Assembly (NCBI GenBank): GCA_003576535.1
Contig: QXCQ01000091.1
Location: forward strand, 262,172-326,171
Direction of reading: 5' to 3'
Origin: Nakamurella silvestris
GTDB taxonomy: Bacteria > Actinomycetota > Actinomycetes > Mycobacteriales > Nakamurellaceae
Length of the DNA: 64,000 nucleotides
The position numbers and the translations under genes were made by a program. This document shows, one piece after another, positions 18,702-27,040 of the stretch. The notes below the pieces were generated by a model, which was not told the DNA's origin, did not search any database, and saw nothing but the letters and a program-made list of their open reading frames with translations. The first letter of the stretch is position 1. The number at the start of each line of letters is the position of its first letter.

Positions 18702-19040
18702 TCACTCCCCTTCGCCCAGGATCTGCGGGACCCGGAACCGGCCGTCCTGTTCGGCCGGTGCTCCGGCCAGGGCGGCGTCGTGCTCCAGACCGGGGACGAC
18801 GACATCCTCGCGGTAGACATTCGTCAGCGGGACGGCATGGGTGGTCGGGACGACATCGGGGGTTGCCAGCTGGGAGACCTGGGCGACCGAATCGAGAATG
18901 ACGCTCAGCTGTCCGACGTAGGTGTCCAGTTCCTCATCGGTGAGCTTCAACCTGGTCAGGTAGGCCAGGTGGGCGACATCGGCTCGGGTCAGCGCCGGGG
19001 CGCCGGTGGCCGCGGGGTCTTCTGGTGGTGAAGGGGACAC
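18702..19040 (-). CDS. gatC: Asp-tRNA(Asn)/Glu-tRNA(Gln) amidotransferase subunit C
   Basis: 112 residues, small subunit stabilising GatA-GatB. The conserved segment [39 protein letters not shown] is followed by [17 protein letters not shown], the family pattern. Start GTG (19038-19040) was chosen because AGGAG lies 4 nt upstream and the frame before it has no family similarity. First gene of the gatCAB operon; TATCCT upstream may be its -10. Confidence 0.93.
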   Translation of the reverse strand: MSPSPPEDPAATGAPALTRADVAHLAYLTRLKLTDEELDTYVGQLSVILDSVAQVSQLATPDVVPTTHAVPLTNVYREDVVVPGLEHDAALAGAPAEQDGRFRVPQILGEGE

Positions 19041-19285
19041 AACACTCCTGAGGATATGGACGGGCTGGTGGCTCAATCCTATGGTGCGGGGCAAAGCGTG
19101 TTTTCCGCCCTCATCGGGTAAGGAGCTGGCTGACGGCCCAGTACAGCGCCGATTCGGCGCGATTCCCTCGTCGGAGTGAGTCCACACGTGAGCAACGTGA
19201 CCCAGGCCGGTGATCTGCTCGAAATGCTGAACGGACACAATAGGGCTGATCGCGGCCCGGAAAGGGGCGCTGAAGGGTGGTTCGA

Positions 19286-19969
19286 ATGTCCTTTGTCCTC
19301 CGCTTGATCCTGCCTGACCGACCCGGCTCCCTGGGTGCCGTGGCCACGGCCATCGGTCAGGTGGGCGCGGACATCCTGGCCATGGACATCGTGGAGCGCG
19401 GCCCCGGCCACGCGGTCGACGACATCGTGGTGGACCTGCCCAGCAGCCGCCAGCCCGACATCCTGATCACCGCCGCCGAATCCGTCGAAGGGGTCAGGGT
19501 GGAATCGGTCCGCCCGGACCCGGGCGTCGCCGACTCCCACCGTGAATGGGAGCTGGTCGAGGCCATCGCCGCTGATCCCAGCCGTGCGATCGAGACCCTG
19601 GCGGCACGTCTGCCCCGGGTCCTGCGGGCCGGATGGGCCGTGGTGGTGCGCGTCGGTGACGACAAATCGGTCGAACTCCTCGCCGGTGGTGGCGGGGTGC
19701 CGGAGCTGTCCGGGATCGTGCCCGGCTGGGCACCCGTGGACCGGCCCGCCGTCCTTGACCCGGAGGCACACTGGGTCCCCGAGGACTGGAAGACCCTGGG
19801 CACCGAGATGGCCGTCGCCCCCCTCGGTTCGGCCGATGTGGCGGTGCTGGTCGGCCGTCCCGGTGGGCCGGCGATGCGCGATTCCGAGCTGGCCCGGTTG
19901 GCCCACCTCGCCGGGCTGACCGCTGTGGTCTCCGGGCGGATGGCACCCTTCGGGGTGAACGGGGGCTGA
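19286..19969 (+). CDS. ACT-domain amino-acid-binding regulatory protein
   Basis: 227 residues. The N-terminal 75 residues are an ACT domain (FVLRLILPDRPGSLGAVATAIGQVGADILAMDIVERG). The rest is a GAF-like region rich in hydrophobic strands, ending with a possible helix over LARLAHLAGLTAVVSG. No catalytic domain is present, so a ligand-sensing role is inferred. It is divergent from gatC with 245 bp between, an arrangement I recall in other actinobacteria. ATG 19286 is preferred over GTG 19277 because the ACT fold begins right after it and GAAGGG lies upstream. Confidence 0.85.
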   Translation: MSFVLRLILPDRPGSLGAVATAIGQVGADILAMDIVERGPGHAVDDIVVDLPSSRQPDILITAAESVEGVRVESVRPDPGVADSHREWELVEAIAADPSRAIETLAARLPRVLRAGWAVVVRVGDDKSVELLAGGGGVPELSGIVPGWAPVDRPAVLDPEAHWVPEDWKTLGTEMAVAPLGSADVAVLVGRPGGPAMRDSELARLAHLAGLTAVVSGRMAPFGVNGG

Positions 19970-20000
19970 TCTGCCCGTGCTGGTTCTCGGGGTGTTCCAG

Positions 20001-20078
20001 TGCTGCCCACGTTCCCGGTGCTGCCCGCGTTCCCGGTGCTCCCCGCGTCCCTACCGGTGCTCCCCGTGCGTTCCCGTG
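20001..20078. repeat. Degenerate tandem repeat, unit about 18 bp
   Basis: About four units based on TGCTGCCCGCGTTCCCGG follow the ACT-domain gene. The units decay rightward and merge into the family D palindromes. No protein is credible here. Confidence 0.6.
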
Positions 20079-20082
20079 CTGA

Positions 20083-20248
20083 CCGCGCTCCGCACCGACA
20101 TCCGCGCTCGATACAAGCAGCGCAATCGTCAACAACGAGCGCGGCCCCGGCCCGGCTCGGCCCCCGGATGCCCGCCACACAACCGACCGCGCTCCGCACC
20201 GACATCCGCGCTCGATACATGCAGCGCGATCGTCAACAAGGAGCGCGG
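20083..20248. repeat. Two family D palindromic elements
   Basis: Two copies (20083-20145 and 20187-20248) share outer arms CCGCGCTC/GAGCGCGG and an inner block CGACATCCGCGCTCGATACA. They sit between the ACT-domain gene and cobK on the same strand, ending just before the cobK start. Relatives occur in the array at 36.94-37.86 kb. Confidence 0.88.
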
Positions 20249-20270
20249 CTCGGCCCGGCCCGGCCCCCGG

Positions 20271-21053
20271 ATGCCGTTGAATGGTCGGGTGCGCACCACA
20301 GTTCTGATCCTCGGCGGTACCGGGGAGGCCCGGGAACTGGCGGCCCGACTGGTCGAGCTCGGCATCCAGGTCGTCTCCTCCCTGGCCGGCCGGGTCCAGC
20401 GTCCGCGACTGCCCGTCGGTGACGTTCGGGTCGGTGGGTTCGGCGGGGTCGACGGCCTCGTCACCTACCTGGCCGAATCCGCGGTGACGGCAGTGGTCGA
20501 CGCCACGCACCCCTTCGCTGCCGGGATCTCGGCCAATGCAGCGGCCGCCTGTCGAGCCGCGGGAGTGCCGCTGCTCCGGCTGGCCAGGCCCGGGTGGTCC
20601 GAGGAAGCCGGTGCCGACCGGTGGCACTGGGTGAACAGTCACACCGAAGCGGCCTCGGCGGCTGCTTCGCTGACGGCTGACCTCGACCGGAGAATTCTGC
20701 TGACCACCGGCCGCCAAGCCCTGGAGTCCTTCCTGCCGACGCTGGCCGGGCACACGGTGACGGCCAGGGTGGTCGATCCCCCGGAGATCACGCTGCCCGC
20801 GACCTGGACCCTGCTGCTGGACCGCGGCCCCTACACCGTCGCCGGGGAACGGTCGCTGCTGACCGAGACCGGGGTCGAGGTGCTCGTCACCAAGGACTCC
20901 GGTGGTGGGTACACCCGACCGAAGCTTGATGCCGCCGATGCACTCGGGATTCCGGTCGTCATCGTCCGCCGACCGTCGTATCCGGATGCTGCGACCCAGC
21001 GCACCGAGAGCGTCGACGGTGCGGCCTACTGGGTCATCGCGTCCCAGGCCTGA
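20271..21053 (+). CDS. cobK: Precorrin-6A reductase
   Basis: NAD(P)H-dependent reduction of precorrin-6A to precorrin-6B in aerobic cobalamin synthesis. 260 residues from the ATG at 20271; GTG 20289 is an alternative start just before the first beta strand (VRTTVLILGGTGEARELAARL). Family features: the N-terminal glycine loop GGTGEAR, AVVDATHPFAAGISANAAAAC, and the C-terminal VLVTKDSGGGYTRPKLDAA. The codons before 20271 belong to the D repeats, so a longer product is unlikely. It stands alone in its unit; the next gene converges across repeat A2. Confidence 0.93.
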   Translation: MPLNGRVRTTVLILGGTGEARELAARLVELGIQVVSSLAGRVQRPRLPVGDVRVGGFGGVDGLVTYLAESAVTAVVDATHPFAAGISANAAAACRAAGVPLLRLARPGWSEEAGADRWHWVNSHTEAASAAASLTADLDRRILLTTGRQALESFLPTLAGHTVTARVVDPPEITLPATWTLLLDRGPYTVAGERSLLTETGVEVLVTKDSGGGYTRPKLDAADALGIPVVIVRRPSYPDAATQRTESVDGAAYWVIASQA

Positions 21054-21065
21054 CGCCCGAGACCA

Positions 21066-21135
21066 GTTCCCGCGCACCGTGTTGCTCCTCGCGCACGAAA
21101 CTACGTGCGCGAGGACGAAGAACGTGCGCGGGAAC
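21066..21135. repeat. Palindromic element, family A copy 2
   Basis: A 70-nt imperfect palindrome with outer arms GTTCCCGCGCAC and its complement and inner CTCGCGCACG/CGTGCGCGAG arms. It lies between the convergent stops of cobK (21053) and the GNAT gene (21146). Confidence 0.92.
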
Positions 21136-21145
21136 GAGAGAGGGT

Positions 21146-21643
21146 TTACAGCACCATCTCGTAGGCCAGCACGAACACCCGGTCCTCGATCCAGGCGTCC
21201 CGCTCCGGAACCCGGGCGAACCCCAGCCGCTCGTACAGCCGGTGCGCCGTGGTCATCGTCTTCAGGGTGTGCAGGCTGAGCGTGTGTGCGCCGAGCTCGC
21301 GGGCCTTGACGATCCCGGCGCGCATCAGTGCTGCACCGATCCCCCGCCCGCCGGCGGAGCCGGCCACTGCGAGCATCCGCACCTCCGCCTCCCCCTCGAT
21401 CGAGAGCTCGGCCAGCGGCGTGCCGGCCAGGCAGATGGTGATCGACCCGAGCACCTCACCGTCCTCCCCCTCGGCGACAAGCAGGTGAGCCTGGGTGCGG
21501 CGCAGCGCGACATCGGCCAGCTCTTCGGCGTACTCCATCTCGCCTTCCAGATGACCTCCCTGCACGTAGGCCTCGACCGTCAACCGCCCCACCACGTCGT
21601 CGTCCTCGGCAGTCGCCGCCCGGATCGTGATGTCAGCTGCCAT
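21146..21643 (-). CDS. GNAT-family N-acetyltransferase
   Basis: 165 residues. Acetyl-CoA-binding motif A is present as VRMLAVAGSAGGRGIGAALMRAGI, followed by LSLHTLKTMTTAHRLYERLGF, the usual C-terminal strand/helix of the GCN5 fold. The substrate is unknown. Its ATG (21641-21643) overlaps the 3' end of cbiB by 11 nt, so it is probably co-translated with this cobalamin gene. That does not prove a role in the pathway. Confidence 0.9.
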   Translation of the reverse strand: MAADITIRAATAEDDDVVGRLTVEAYVQGGHLEGEMEYAEELADVALRRTQAHLLVAEGEDGEVLGSITICLAGTPLAELSIEGEAEVRMLAVAGSAGGRGIGAALMRAGIVKARELGAHTLSLHTLKTMTTAHRLYERLGFARVPERDAWIEDRVFVLAYEMVL

Positions 21644-22586
21644 GGGTGCCTCCGCGCCGTCCACGGCGTGCCAGCACGCCGATCGCCAGTATTCCGACCG
21701 CCAGTGACGCGATGTCCACCCGGCGGGCCAGACGGGTCGCCGGACGGACATCGCCCGCCCCCGGTTCCCGGCCATCCCCCAGCACCGGACGTTCCTCGAC
21801 CCGGTTGCCGTAGTCGTTGCTCCCGCCCAGCCTGACCCCGAGGGCCCCGGCGAAGGCGGCTTCCACCTGGCCGCCGTTCGGACTCGGGTGACGATCGCCG
21901 AAGATCTTCCGGGTCCGCCAGGAGTCGACGCGGGCACCTGGTGCCGCCGCAAGGTTCGTCAGCAGTGCCGCCACCCGCGCGGGAAGGTAGTTCGCCAGAT
22001 CGTCCAGTTTCGCCGAGGCCCAACCGAAATTCTCGTACCGGTCGTTGTGATGGCCGACCATTGCATCAAGGGTGTTCACCGCCCGGTAGCCGAGCAACCC
22101 CGGCACCCCCGCCACAGCGCCCCACAGCAGCGGGGCGACCACCGCGTCGCAGGTGTTCTCGGCCACCGATTCGATGGCAGCCCTGGCGACCTGGGACTCG
22201 GTGAGACGCGCGGTGCGGCGGCCGACCAGCCGCCCGACCTGGGTCCGCGCACCGGGCAGGTCCTGCGCCTGGAGATGCCGGGCGACCTGCTGCGCCTCGC
22301 GTTCCAGGGAGGTGCCACCGAGCACCGCCCAGGTGGCTGCCGCCGTCAGCGCCGTCCGCGTCACCGGATGTCGACAGATCCGTTCCGCGGTCACCCCGAG
22401 CAGTGCCGTCGAGCCGACAAGGGTTGCGGTGTAGATGATCCCGGCGGCTCGACGGTCGCGGTGGACCACAGTTTCCAGGCGCGCCGCCACGGTGCCGAAA
22501 CCGGCCACCGGATGCCATCGCGCCGGGTCCCCCCACCACCGGTCGGCTGCGAAACCGATTGCCATCCCCACCGCACGCGCTCGCAC
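21633..22586 (-). CDS. cobD: Adenosylcobinamide-phosphate synthase
   Basis: CbiB/CobD attaches aminopropanol (phosphate) to adenosylcobyric acid at the membrane. 317 residues from a GTG. Family signatures: RWWGDPARWHPVAGFG near the N-terminus, ESVAENTCDAVVAPLLWGAVAGVPGLLGYRAVNTLDAMVGH and KLDDLANYLPARVAALL, with several hydrophobic stretches. Also called cbiB. Divergent from cobU by about 96 bp. The last about 45 residues are polar then hydrophobic with an Arg-rich end. Confidence 0.94.
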   Translation of the reverse strand: MRARAVGMAIGFAADRWWGDPARWHPVAGFGTVAARLETVVHRDRRAAGIIYTATLVGSTALLGVTAERICRHPVTRTALTAAATWAVLGGTSLEREAQQVARHLQAQDLPGARTQVGRLVGRRTARLTESQVARAAIESVAENTCDAVVAPLLWGAVAGVPGLLGYRAVNTLDAMVGHHNDRYENFGWASAKLDDLANYLPARVAALLTNLAAAPGARVDSWRTRKIFGDRHPSPNGGQVEAAFAGALGVRLGGSNDYGNRVEERPVLGDGREPGAGDVRPATRLARRVDIASLAVGILAIGVLARRGRRGGTHGS

Positions 22587-22682
22587 TGATCGCCCTTCGT
22601 GTCCTCGGCGGCCGTTCCGCCCGGCTGTCGCCGCTTCGTCACCCTATGCTCGAGGCGGACCAACTTCGGAAGGGGTGCGGAC

Positions 22683-23225
22683 ATGGGCGCGTCGACACGG
22701 GTTCTGGTGACCGGCGGTGTGCGGTCGGGGAAGTCACGTCATGCCGAGGAGCTGCTGGCGGGCACCGAGTCCGTCACCTACATCGCCCCCGGGCCGGTGC
22801 CGGATCCGGTGGCCGATCCGGACTGGGCCGATCGGATCGCCCAGCACCAGGCCCGCCGACCCGCTCACTGGGCGACCGTCGAGACCGCCGACGTGGCCGC
22901 CGCTGTCCGGAATGCCCGGGGCGCGGTGTTGATCGACTGCCTCGGCACCTGGGTGACCCGGTTGTTCGACGATCTCGACGCCTGGGAGCAGCCCCGCACC
23001 GCTTGGCAGGCCGATGTCGACACCGCCATTGACGGACTGGCCGATGCCTGGACGGCCTTCGACGGGCTCGCGGTGGCGGTGACGAACGAGGTCGGGATGG
23101 GCGTGGTGCCCGAACACCGGTCGGGGCGGGTCTTCCGGGATGTGCTCGGGCTGGTCAACCAGCGGATCGCCGCGGTCAGCGACCGGGTGGATCTGGTGAT
23201 CGCCGGACGGGTGCTCAGCTTGTAG
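22683..23225 (+). CDS. cobU: Adenosylcobinamide kinase / guanylyltransferase
   Basis: 180 residues. Phosphorylates adenosylcobinamide and transfers GMP from GTP. The P-loop GGVRSGKSRHAEELL sits at residues 10-24, and later motifs read HQARRPAHWATVET and VAVTNEVGMGVVPEHRSGRVFRDVLGLVNQRIA, all typical of CobU. ATG 22683 has GGAAGGGG about 10 nt upstream; the longer open frame before it is not conserved-looking. TATGCT near 22645 may be a -10 element. It feeds AdoCbi-GDP to CobS, encoded convergently beyond palindrome F. Confidence 0.95.
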   Translation: MGASTRVLVTGGVRSGKSRHAEELLAGTESVTYIAPGPVPDPVADPDWADRIAQHQARRPAHWATVETADVAAAVRNARGAVLIDCLGTWVTRLFDDLDAWEQPRTAWQADVDTAIDGLADAWTAFDGLAVAVTNEVGMGVVPEHRSGRVFRDVLGLVNQRIAAVSDRVDLVIAGRVLSL

Positions 23226-23230
23226 ATGGA

Positions 23231-23296
23231 GCGTCGTGTGGTGGGATATGCGCACATGTGAACGCGAACATCTGCGCATATCCCACCGCAGGACGC
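23231..23296. repeat. Palindromic element F at a convergent junction
   Basis: Arms GTGGGATATGCGCA (23241-23254) and the exact complement (23273-23286), extended by ACATGT-like and GCGTC/GACGC pairs. It is AT-richer than families A-D. It lies between the stops of cobU and cobS. Only one copy was found in the window. Confidence 0.88.
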
Positions 23297-23309
23297 AAAG
23301 AAAGCCACC

Positions 23310-24080
23310 TCACCCCGCGGACATGACGACCAACAACCCGGCGAACGCAACCTCCACACACGCCCCCAGCACATCCCCGGTGACGCCCCCCAGGCGCACC
23401 ACACAGCGCCGCAGCAGGGCCGCCACCGCACATCCGGCGACCAGCACCGCGAGCGGCCCCTGCCACCAGGGCATCTCACCGAGGACCGCCACCCCGTAGC
23501 CGGCGGCGAGCAGCAGCACACCCACCACCGCGGCGACCGGACGAGAAACGGTACCGGCCACGGTGGCTCCGAGCCCTCCGGGCCGGGCCGCAGCAATCCC
23601 CCGCACACAGGCACCGGCCAGCGCCCCCCGCGAGATCAGCACCAGCGTCCCTACCAGTACCGGGGCCCAGGGTCGGTCGACAATCGAGGCCAGGGAAGCG
23701 GTTTGGACCAGCAGCACCAGGACCAGGGTGGCCGCGCCGGCCGGCCCGGTGTTGCCCCGGGTCATGATCTCCAGGGCCTTGGCGCGGTTGTACGAGGCCG
23801 TCAGACCGTCAGCGGTATCGGCCAGGCCGTCCAGGTGGATCGCCCGACTGCCCAGCGCCACCAGCCCGATCGTCAGCGCGGCAAGCACCAACGGCGGGGC
23901 GGCCACCGCGGTGCCGAGCCAGATCAACAGACCGGCGCAGATGCCCAGCGGGAGCACGGCCAGCGGAGCCAGGGTCATCGCAACCCCGGCCCGCCGGGAG
24001 TCCACCAGGGCCGGTGGGCGGATCGGCACCGCCGTCACTGTCCCGACGGCCAATCGCAGCCCGTCCCCCAGCAGGCTCAC
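23310..24080 (-). CDS. cobS: Adenosylcobinamide-GDP ribazoletransferase (cobalamin synthase)
   Basis: 256 residues, polytopic membrane enzyme that joins alpha-ribazole to AdoCbi-GDP. The catalytic signature SRAIHLDGLADTADGL is present at about residues 80-95, with about six hydrophobic segments around it. Its start overlaps the cobT stop by 4 nt (ATGA). It is the last gene of the riboswitch-led unit cbtB-cbtA-cobT-cobS. Confidence 0.95.
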   Translation of the reverse strand: MSLLGDGLRLAVGTVTAVPIRPPALVDSRRAGVAMTLAPLAVLPLGICAGLLIWLGTAVAAPPLVLAALTIGLVALGSRAIHLDGLADTADGLTASYNRAKALEIMTRGNTGPAGAATLVLVLLVQTASLASIVDRPWAPVLVGTLVLISRGALAGACVRGIAAARPGGLGATVAGTVSRPVAAVVGVLLLAAGYGVAVLGEMPWWQGPLAVLVAGCAVAALLRRCVVRLGGVTGDVLGACVEVAFAGLLVVMSAG

Positions 24081-25135
24081 CCGAGCAGGTCCGCCAGCAG
24101 GGCCATGTCGGTGAGCACCGCGGCCGCCGAGCGCACCAGCGGCACGGCAGCCATCGCGCCGCTGCCCTCACCCAGGCGCATGCCCAGGTCGAGCAACGGC
24201 TCCAGACCCATCTTCGCCAGCGCCAGGGACTGGGCCGGTTCGGTCGAGCGATGTCCGGCCAGGAACCACTCGGTCGCGCCGGGGGCGATCCGCTCGGCCA
24301 CCACGGCCTCGGCCACCGAGATCAGCCCGTCCAGCAGGACCGGCACACCCGCGCGCGCGGCCCCGACCAGGAAACCGACACCGGCAGCCAGGTCGGCACC
24401 GCCCAGGGCGGCCAACAGCTCGATCGGGTCCTCGACCCGGTCGCCGGCCCGGTCCAGGGCCTCCTGGATCACGGATTCCTTGTGCGCCAGCGCACCGCCG
24501 TCGACCCCGGTCCCCCGACCGGTGACCTCACCGGCCGGCAGTCCCAGGCAGGCGGCGATCAGCGCGGCGCTGGGAGTGGTGTTCCCGATGCCCATGTCAC
24601 CGCCGATCAGCAGGTCCGCCCCGGCGGCGATCTCCTCGGCGGCGATCGTCATGCCGGCGATGACGGCGTTCTCGCATTCGGTGCGGCTGAGCGCATCCTC
24701 GAACTGGATCGCCCCGCTGGAACGCCGGATCTTGTGCGCCGAGACCGTCCGGGAGAACCGGCCGAATCCGACGTCCACCCCGATGTCCAGGACCCGCAGG
24801 CTCACCCCGTGCTGCTTGGCCAGCACGGACACACCGGCCCGGCCGGCCACGAAGGTGTCGACCATCAACGCGGTGATCTCCCGCGGGTAGGCCGAGACCC
24901 CGAACTCGGAGACCCCGTGGTCCCCGGCGAAGATCACCGCCCGAACATTCGCCGGAGCCGGCGGCGGGCAGCTGCCGGTGACGCCGGCAAGCCAGACCGC
25001 GGTGTCCCCGAGCCTGCCGAGGGCCCCGGCGGGGGTGGCCAGACCGGCCAACCGCTCCGCAGCGGCCTTCTTGACGTCATGAGCGACGGCCTTGGCCGGG
25101 ATGCCGATGAAACCACCCAGGGAATCAGAGGGCAC
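24077..25135 (-). CDS. cobT: Nicotinate-nucleotide:dimethylbenzimidazole phosphoribosyltransferase
   Basis: 352 residues. Makes alpha-ribazole phosphate from NaMN and DMB. Signatures: VIFAGDHGVSEFGVSAYPREITALMV, IGGDMGIGNTTPSAAL, TGRGTGVDGGALAHK and AGHRSTEPAQSLAL with the conserved Glu. Starts inside the last 11 nt of cbtA and overlaps cobS. No bluB for DMB synthesis is in the window. Confidence 0.96.
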   Translation of the reverse strand: MPSDSLGGFIGIPAKAVAHDVKKAAAERLAGLATPAGALGRLGDTAVWLAGVTGSCPPPAPANVRAVIFAGDHGVSEFGVSAYPREITALMVDTFVAGRAGVSVLAKQHGVSLRVLDIGVDVGFGRFSRTVSAHKIRRSSGAIQFEDALSRTECENAVIAGMTIAAEEIAAGADLLIGGDMGIGNTTPSAALIAACLGLPAGEVTGRGTGVDGGALAHKESVIQEALDRAGDRVEDPIELLAALGGADLAAGVGFLVGAARAGVPVLLDGLISVAEAVVAERIAPGATEWFLAGHRSTEPAQSLALAKMGLEPLLDLGMRLGEGSGAMAAVPLVRSAAAVLTDMALLADLLG

Positions 25136-25946
25136 GAGCGAGCTCCCGTCGATCCTGTTCGGCGAGAGCCTTGGTGTAGACCGCGTGGATCGACCCGGCC
25201 AGGATCAGCGCGAGGGTGGTCCACAGGGCGAGCTGCACCGTCAGCGAGGCGGTGCGGAACTGCCATAGCAGCTCGGCCGGGAACCCGGCGGGCACCTCGT
25301 CGATGGGGCTCAGGAGTTTCGCGGCGACGAGGACGACGACGCCGTAGCCGGCAATGGCGGCGCCGACACCGATCGCACCGTTCCATTTCCGGGCCATGAT
25401 GCGCGCGGCCAGCACGGCCACGATCGCGGCGACCACCGAGATGACCAGCATGGTCACGTACTTCGCAGTCCGGGCACCGATGGTGTCCCCGCTGCCGACG
25501 GCGGGCGGGTTCGGCGGGTACTTCAGGAAGGGGACGAGGTAGAAGGCGGTGAACCCGACGGCCGCCATCACCCCGACGGTGGCGGCAGGACGCAGGCGAC
25601 CGAGGCGGCCCACTGCGATCGCCGAGACCAGGGCCAGGACACCACCCAGGGCGGTGCCGAAGATGATGGTGGCGGTGGCCAGACCCCAGGTCGATTGGGT
25701 GTCGCGGGAGACCTCGGCCTCTTCGCCGTGGGAATGCCCGGCCTCTGCGGCGGGGTCGGTGGCTGCCGGATCGGTGGCAGCGTCATCGTGGGAGTGCGGC
25801 TCGACGGCGTCCGAGGAACCGGCTTCCTCGATGGCGATGGCAGCATTGATCGGTGGCTCACCCACGAGGTAAGCCACTCCGAATGCCACAATCCCAGCGA
25901 TGAATCCGGCGATCAGACCGCGGACGAGAAATGTTCGTGCAGTCAT
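25125..25946 (-). CDS. cbtA: Predicted cobalt transporter subunit CbtA
   Basis: 273 residues with about seven hydrophobic segments beginning at residue 8 (VRGLIAGFIAGIVAFGVAYLVGEPPINAAIAIEEA, the CbtA N-terminal pattern). A His/Asp/Glu-rich loop (residues about 50-80, EPHSHDD and GHSHGEE) is a likely metal-binding stretch. The CbtA/CbtB pair is a predicted cobalt uptake system usually under B12 riboswitch control, exactly as here. Confidence 0.9.
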   Translation of the reverse strand: MTARTFLVRGLIAGFIAGIVAFGVAYLVGEPPINAAIAIEEAGSSDAVEPHSHDDAATDPAATDPAAEAGHSHGEEAEVSRDTQSTWGLATATIIFGTALGGVLALVSAIAVGRLGRLRPAATVGVMAAVGFTAFYLVPFLKYPPNPPAVGSGDTIGARTAKYVTMLVISVVAAIVAVLAARIMARKWNGAIGVGAAIAGYGVVVLVAAKLLSPIDEVPAGFPAELLWQFRTASLTVQLALWTTLALILAGSIHAVYTKALAEQDRRELARAL

Positions 25947-25962
25947 GGTCGTGTTCTGCGTA

Positions 25963-26190
25963 TCAGTGGCAGGGGAACCCGAGGAGGTGACGCCCGTCGT
26001 GGACCCACTCGTGGATGTTCGTGCCGGCGAACAGCGAGGTGGCCCCCTGCTCGGCGCTGACGAAGTACACGGCGATCATCCCGAGGACGGCGAAGAAGAC
26101 CAGCCAGGGCATGATCTCCCGGACCGGAACGGCGGGGACGGTGAGTTGCGGTGTGCCGGAAAGTGTTTGCCCTGCAACTGCCTGCGACAT
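25963..26190 (-). CDS. cbtB: Predicted cobalt transporter subunit CbtB
   Basis: 75 residues with one membrane helix (MPWLVFFAVLGMIAVYFVSAEQG) and a conserved His-rich end HEWVHDGRHLLGFPCH, the CbtB hallmark. ATG 26188-26190 has AGGAGG 7 nt upstream, far better than the alternative starts in the riboswitch. First gene behind the cobalamin riboswitch at 26225-26333; cbtA follows after 16 nt. Confidence 0.92.
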   Translation of the reverse strand: MSQAVAGQTLSGTPQLTVPAVPVREIMPWLVFFAVLGMIAVYFVSAEQGATSLFAGTNIHEWVHDGRHLLGFPCH

Positions 26191-26224
26191 GGTAAATCCT
26201 CCTCGTGGGATGACTGCGTCCCCT

Positions 26225-26333
26225 TGGTGGAGCAAGGACAGTATCTGGCTCGAACCCCGCACCGGTTGCCCGGGAAGGTCTCACAGTGGCGCGACCGCTC
26301 CGGATTTGCACCGGCTTCCTGTCATTACGTGAA
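26225..26333 (-). promoter_or_regulatory. Cobalamin riboswitch controlling cbtB-cbtA-cobT-cobS
   Basis: The minus strand carries the class core: GAAGCCGGTGCAAATCCGG, then the B12 box GCGCCACTGTGA, and the 3' part GAGCCAGATACTGTCC. It lies 35-143 nt before the cbtB start. No T-rich terminator follows, so control is probably at translation initiation through the strong AGGAGG site. Boundaries are approximate. Confidence 0.92.
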
Positions 26334-26340
26334 CGCCTAG

Positions 26341-26370
26341 ACGCTAGTCTGCGTCACGGGAGGGGGTCAA
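26341..26370 (-). promoter_or_regulatory. Promoter of the cbtB riboswitch transcript
   Basis: TTGACC (26365-26370), 18-nt spacer, TAGCGT (26341-26346) on the minus strand. The predicted start falls about 7 nt downstream, right at the 5' end of the riboswitch. Confidence 0.78.
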
Positions 26371-26412
26371 TCCCACCGCGCCCGCAGGTAGATCACGAAA
26401 TGGACCGACTCG

Positions 26413-26967
26413 ATGTCCCAACGGCTGTTCCTCATCTCGGCGGGTGCCACCGGAGCCACCCGGGCCGGACGCTTCCCGGTGTCCGACGAACCCCTCGAGC
26501 GTCCCGACGACATGCTGCCCTTCCGGACGGTGGACCATCTGCTGTCCGGGCCGGAGCTGCGGTGCCGGCAGACGGCCGCGAACCTGGACACCTCCGGGTT
26601 GGTCGACGAGGTCGATCCACGGCTGGCCGACCTCGGCGTCGGCTCCTGGGCGGGCCGGGACCTGCCGACCCTCGCCGTGGCGGACCCGGCGGGACTGCAG
26701 GACTGGATGACGGACCCCGCGGCGCGGCCGCACGGCGGGGAGAGCCTGGCGGACCTGATCGCCCGGACCGCGGCGTTCCTGGCCGATCAACCCATCGGCC
26801 GGATCGCCGCCGTCACCTCTGCGTGGGTGTTGAAGGCGGCACTGATCCAGGTGCTCGGCGGTGAGCCGGCCCGGATCTTCGACATCGACGTGGGTCCGCT
26901 GGATGTGCTGGAGCTGACCGGGCGGGACAACCGCTGGCGGCTGCGACGGCTGGGCCCGCTGGGCTGA
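26413..26967 (+). CDS. Histidine-phosphatase-like protein lacking the catalytic histidines
   Basis: 184 residues with the phosphoglycerate-mutase fold pattern: FLISAGAT, LLSGPELRCRQTAANL, DLGVGSWAGRD and the C-terminal AAVTSAWVLKAALIQVL. In active members the first strand ends in RHG and the late strand in THG/SH. Here these read SAG and TSA, so both catalytic His positions seem lost. It is divergent from the cbtB riboswitch transcript and convergent with a canonical histidine phosphatase. A non-catalytic or altered role in cobalamin or cobalt metabolism is inferred from position only. Confidence 0.72.
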   Translation: MSQRLFLISAGATGATRAGRFPVSDEPLERPDDMLPFRTVDHLLSGPELRCRQTAANLDTSGLVDEVDPRLADLGVGSWAGRDLPTLAVADPAGLQDWMTDPAARPHGGESLADLIARTAAFLADQPIGRIAAVTSAWVLKAALIQVLGGEPARIFDIDVGPLDVLELTGRDNRWRLRRLGPLG

Positions 26968-26980
26968 CCCTGCGGCCACA

Positions 26981-27029
26981 CGATTCGGGTTCCAGATGGT
27001 CCGATTTCGACCGCCTGGAACCCGAATCG
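26981..27029. repeat. Palindromic element E at a convergent junction
   Basis: Arms CGATTCGGGTTCCAG and the exact complement CTGGAACCCGAATCG flank a 19-nt loop. It lies between the stops of the two histidine-phosphatase-type genes (26967 and 27041). No T tract follows on either strand. Single copy in the window. Confidence 0.9.
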
Positions 27030-27040
27030 TCGAAAAGTGC

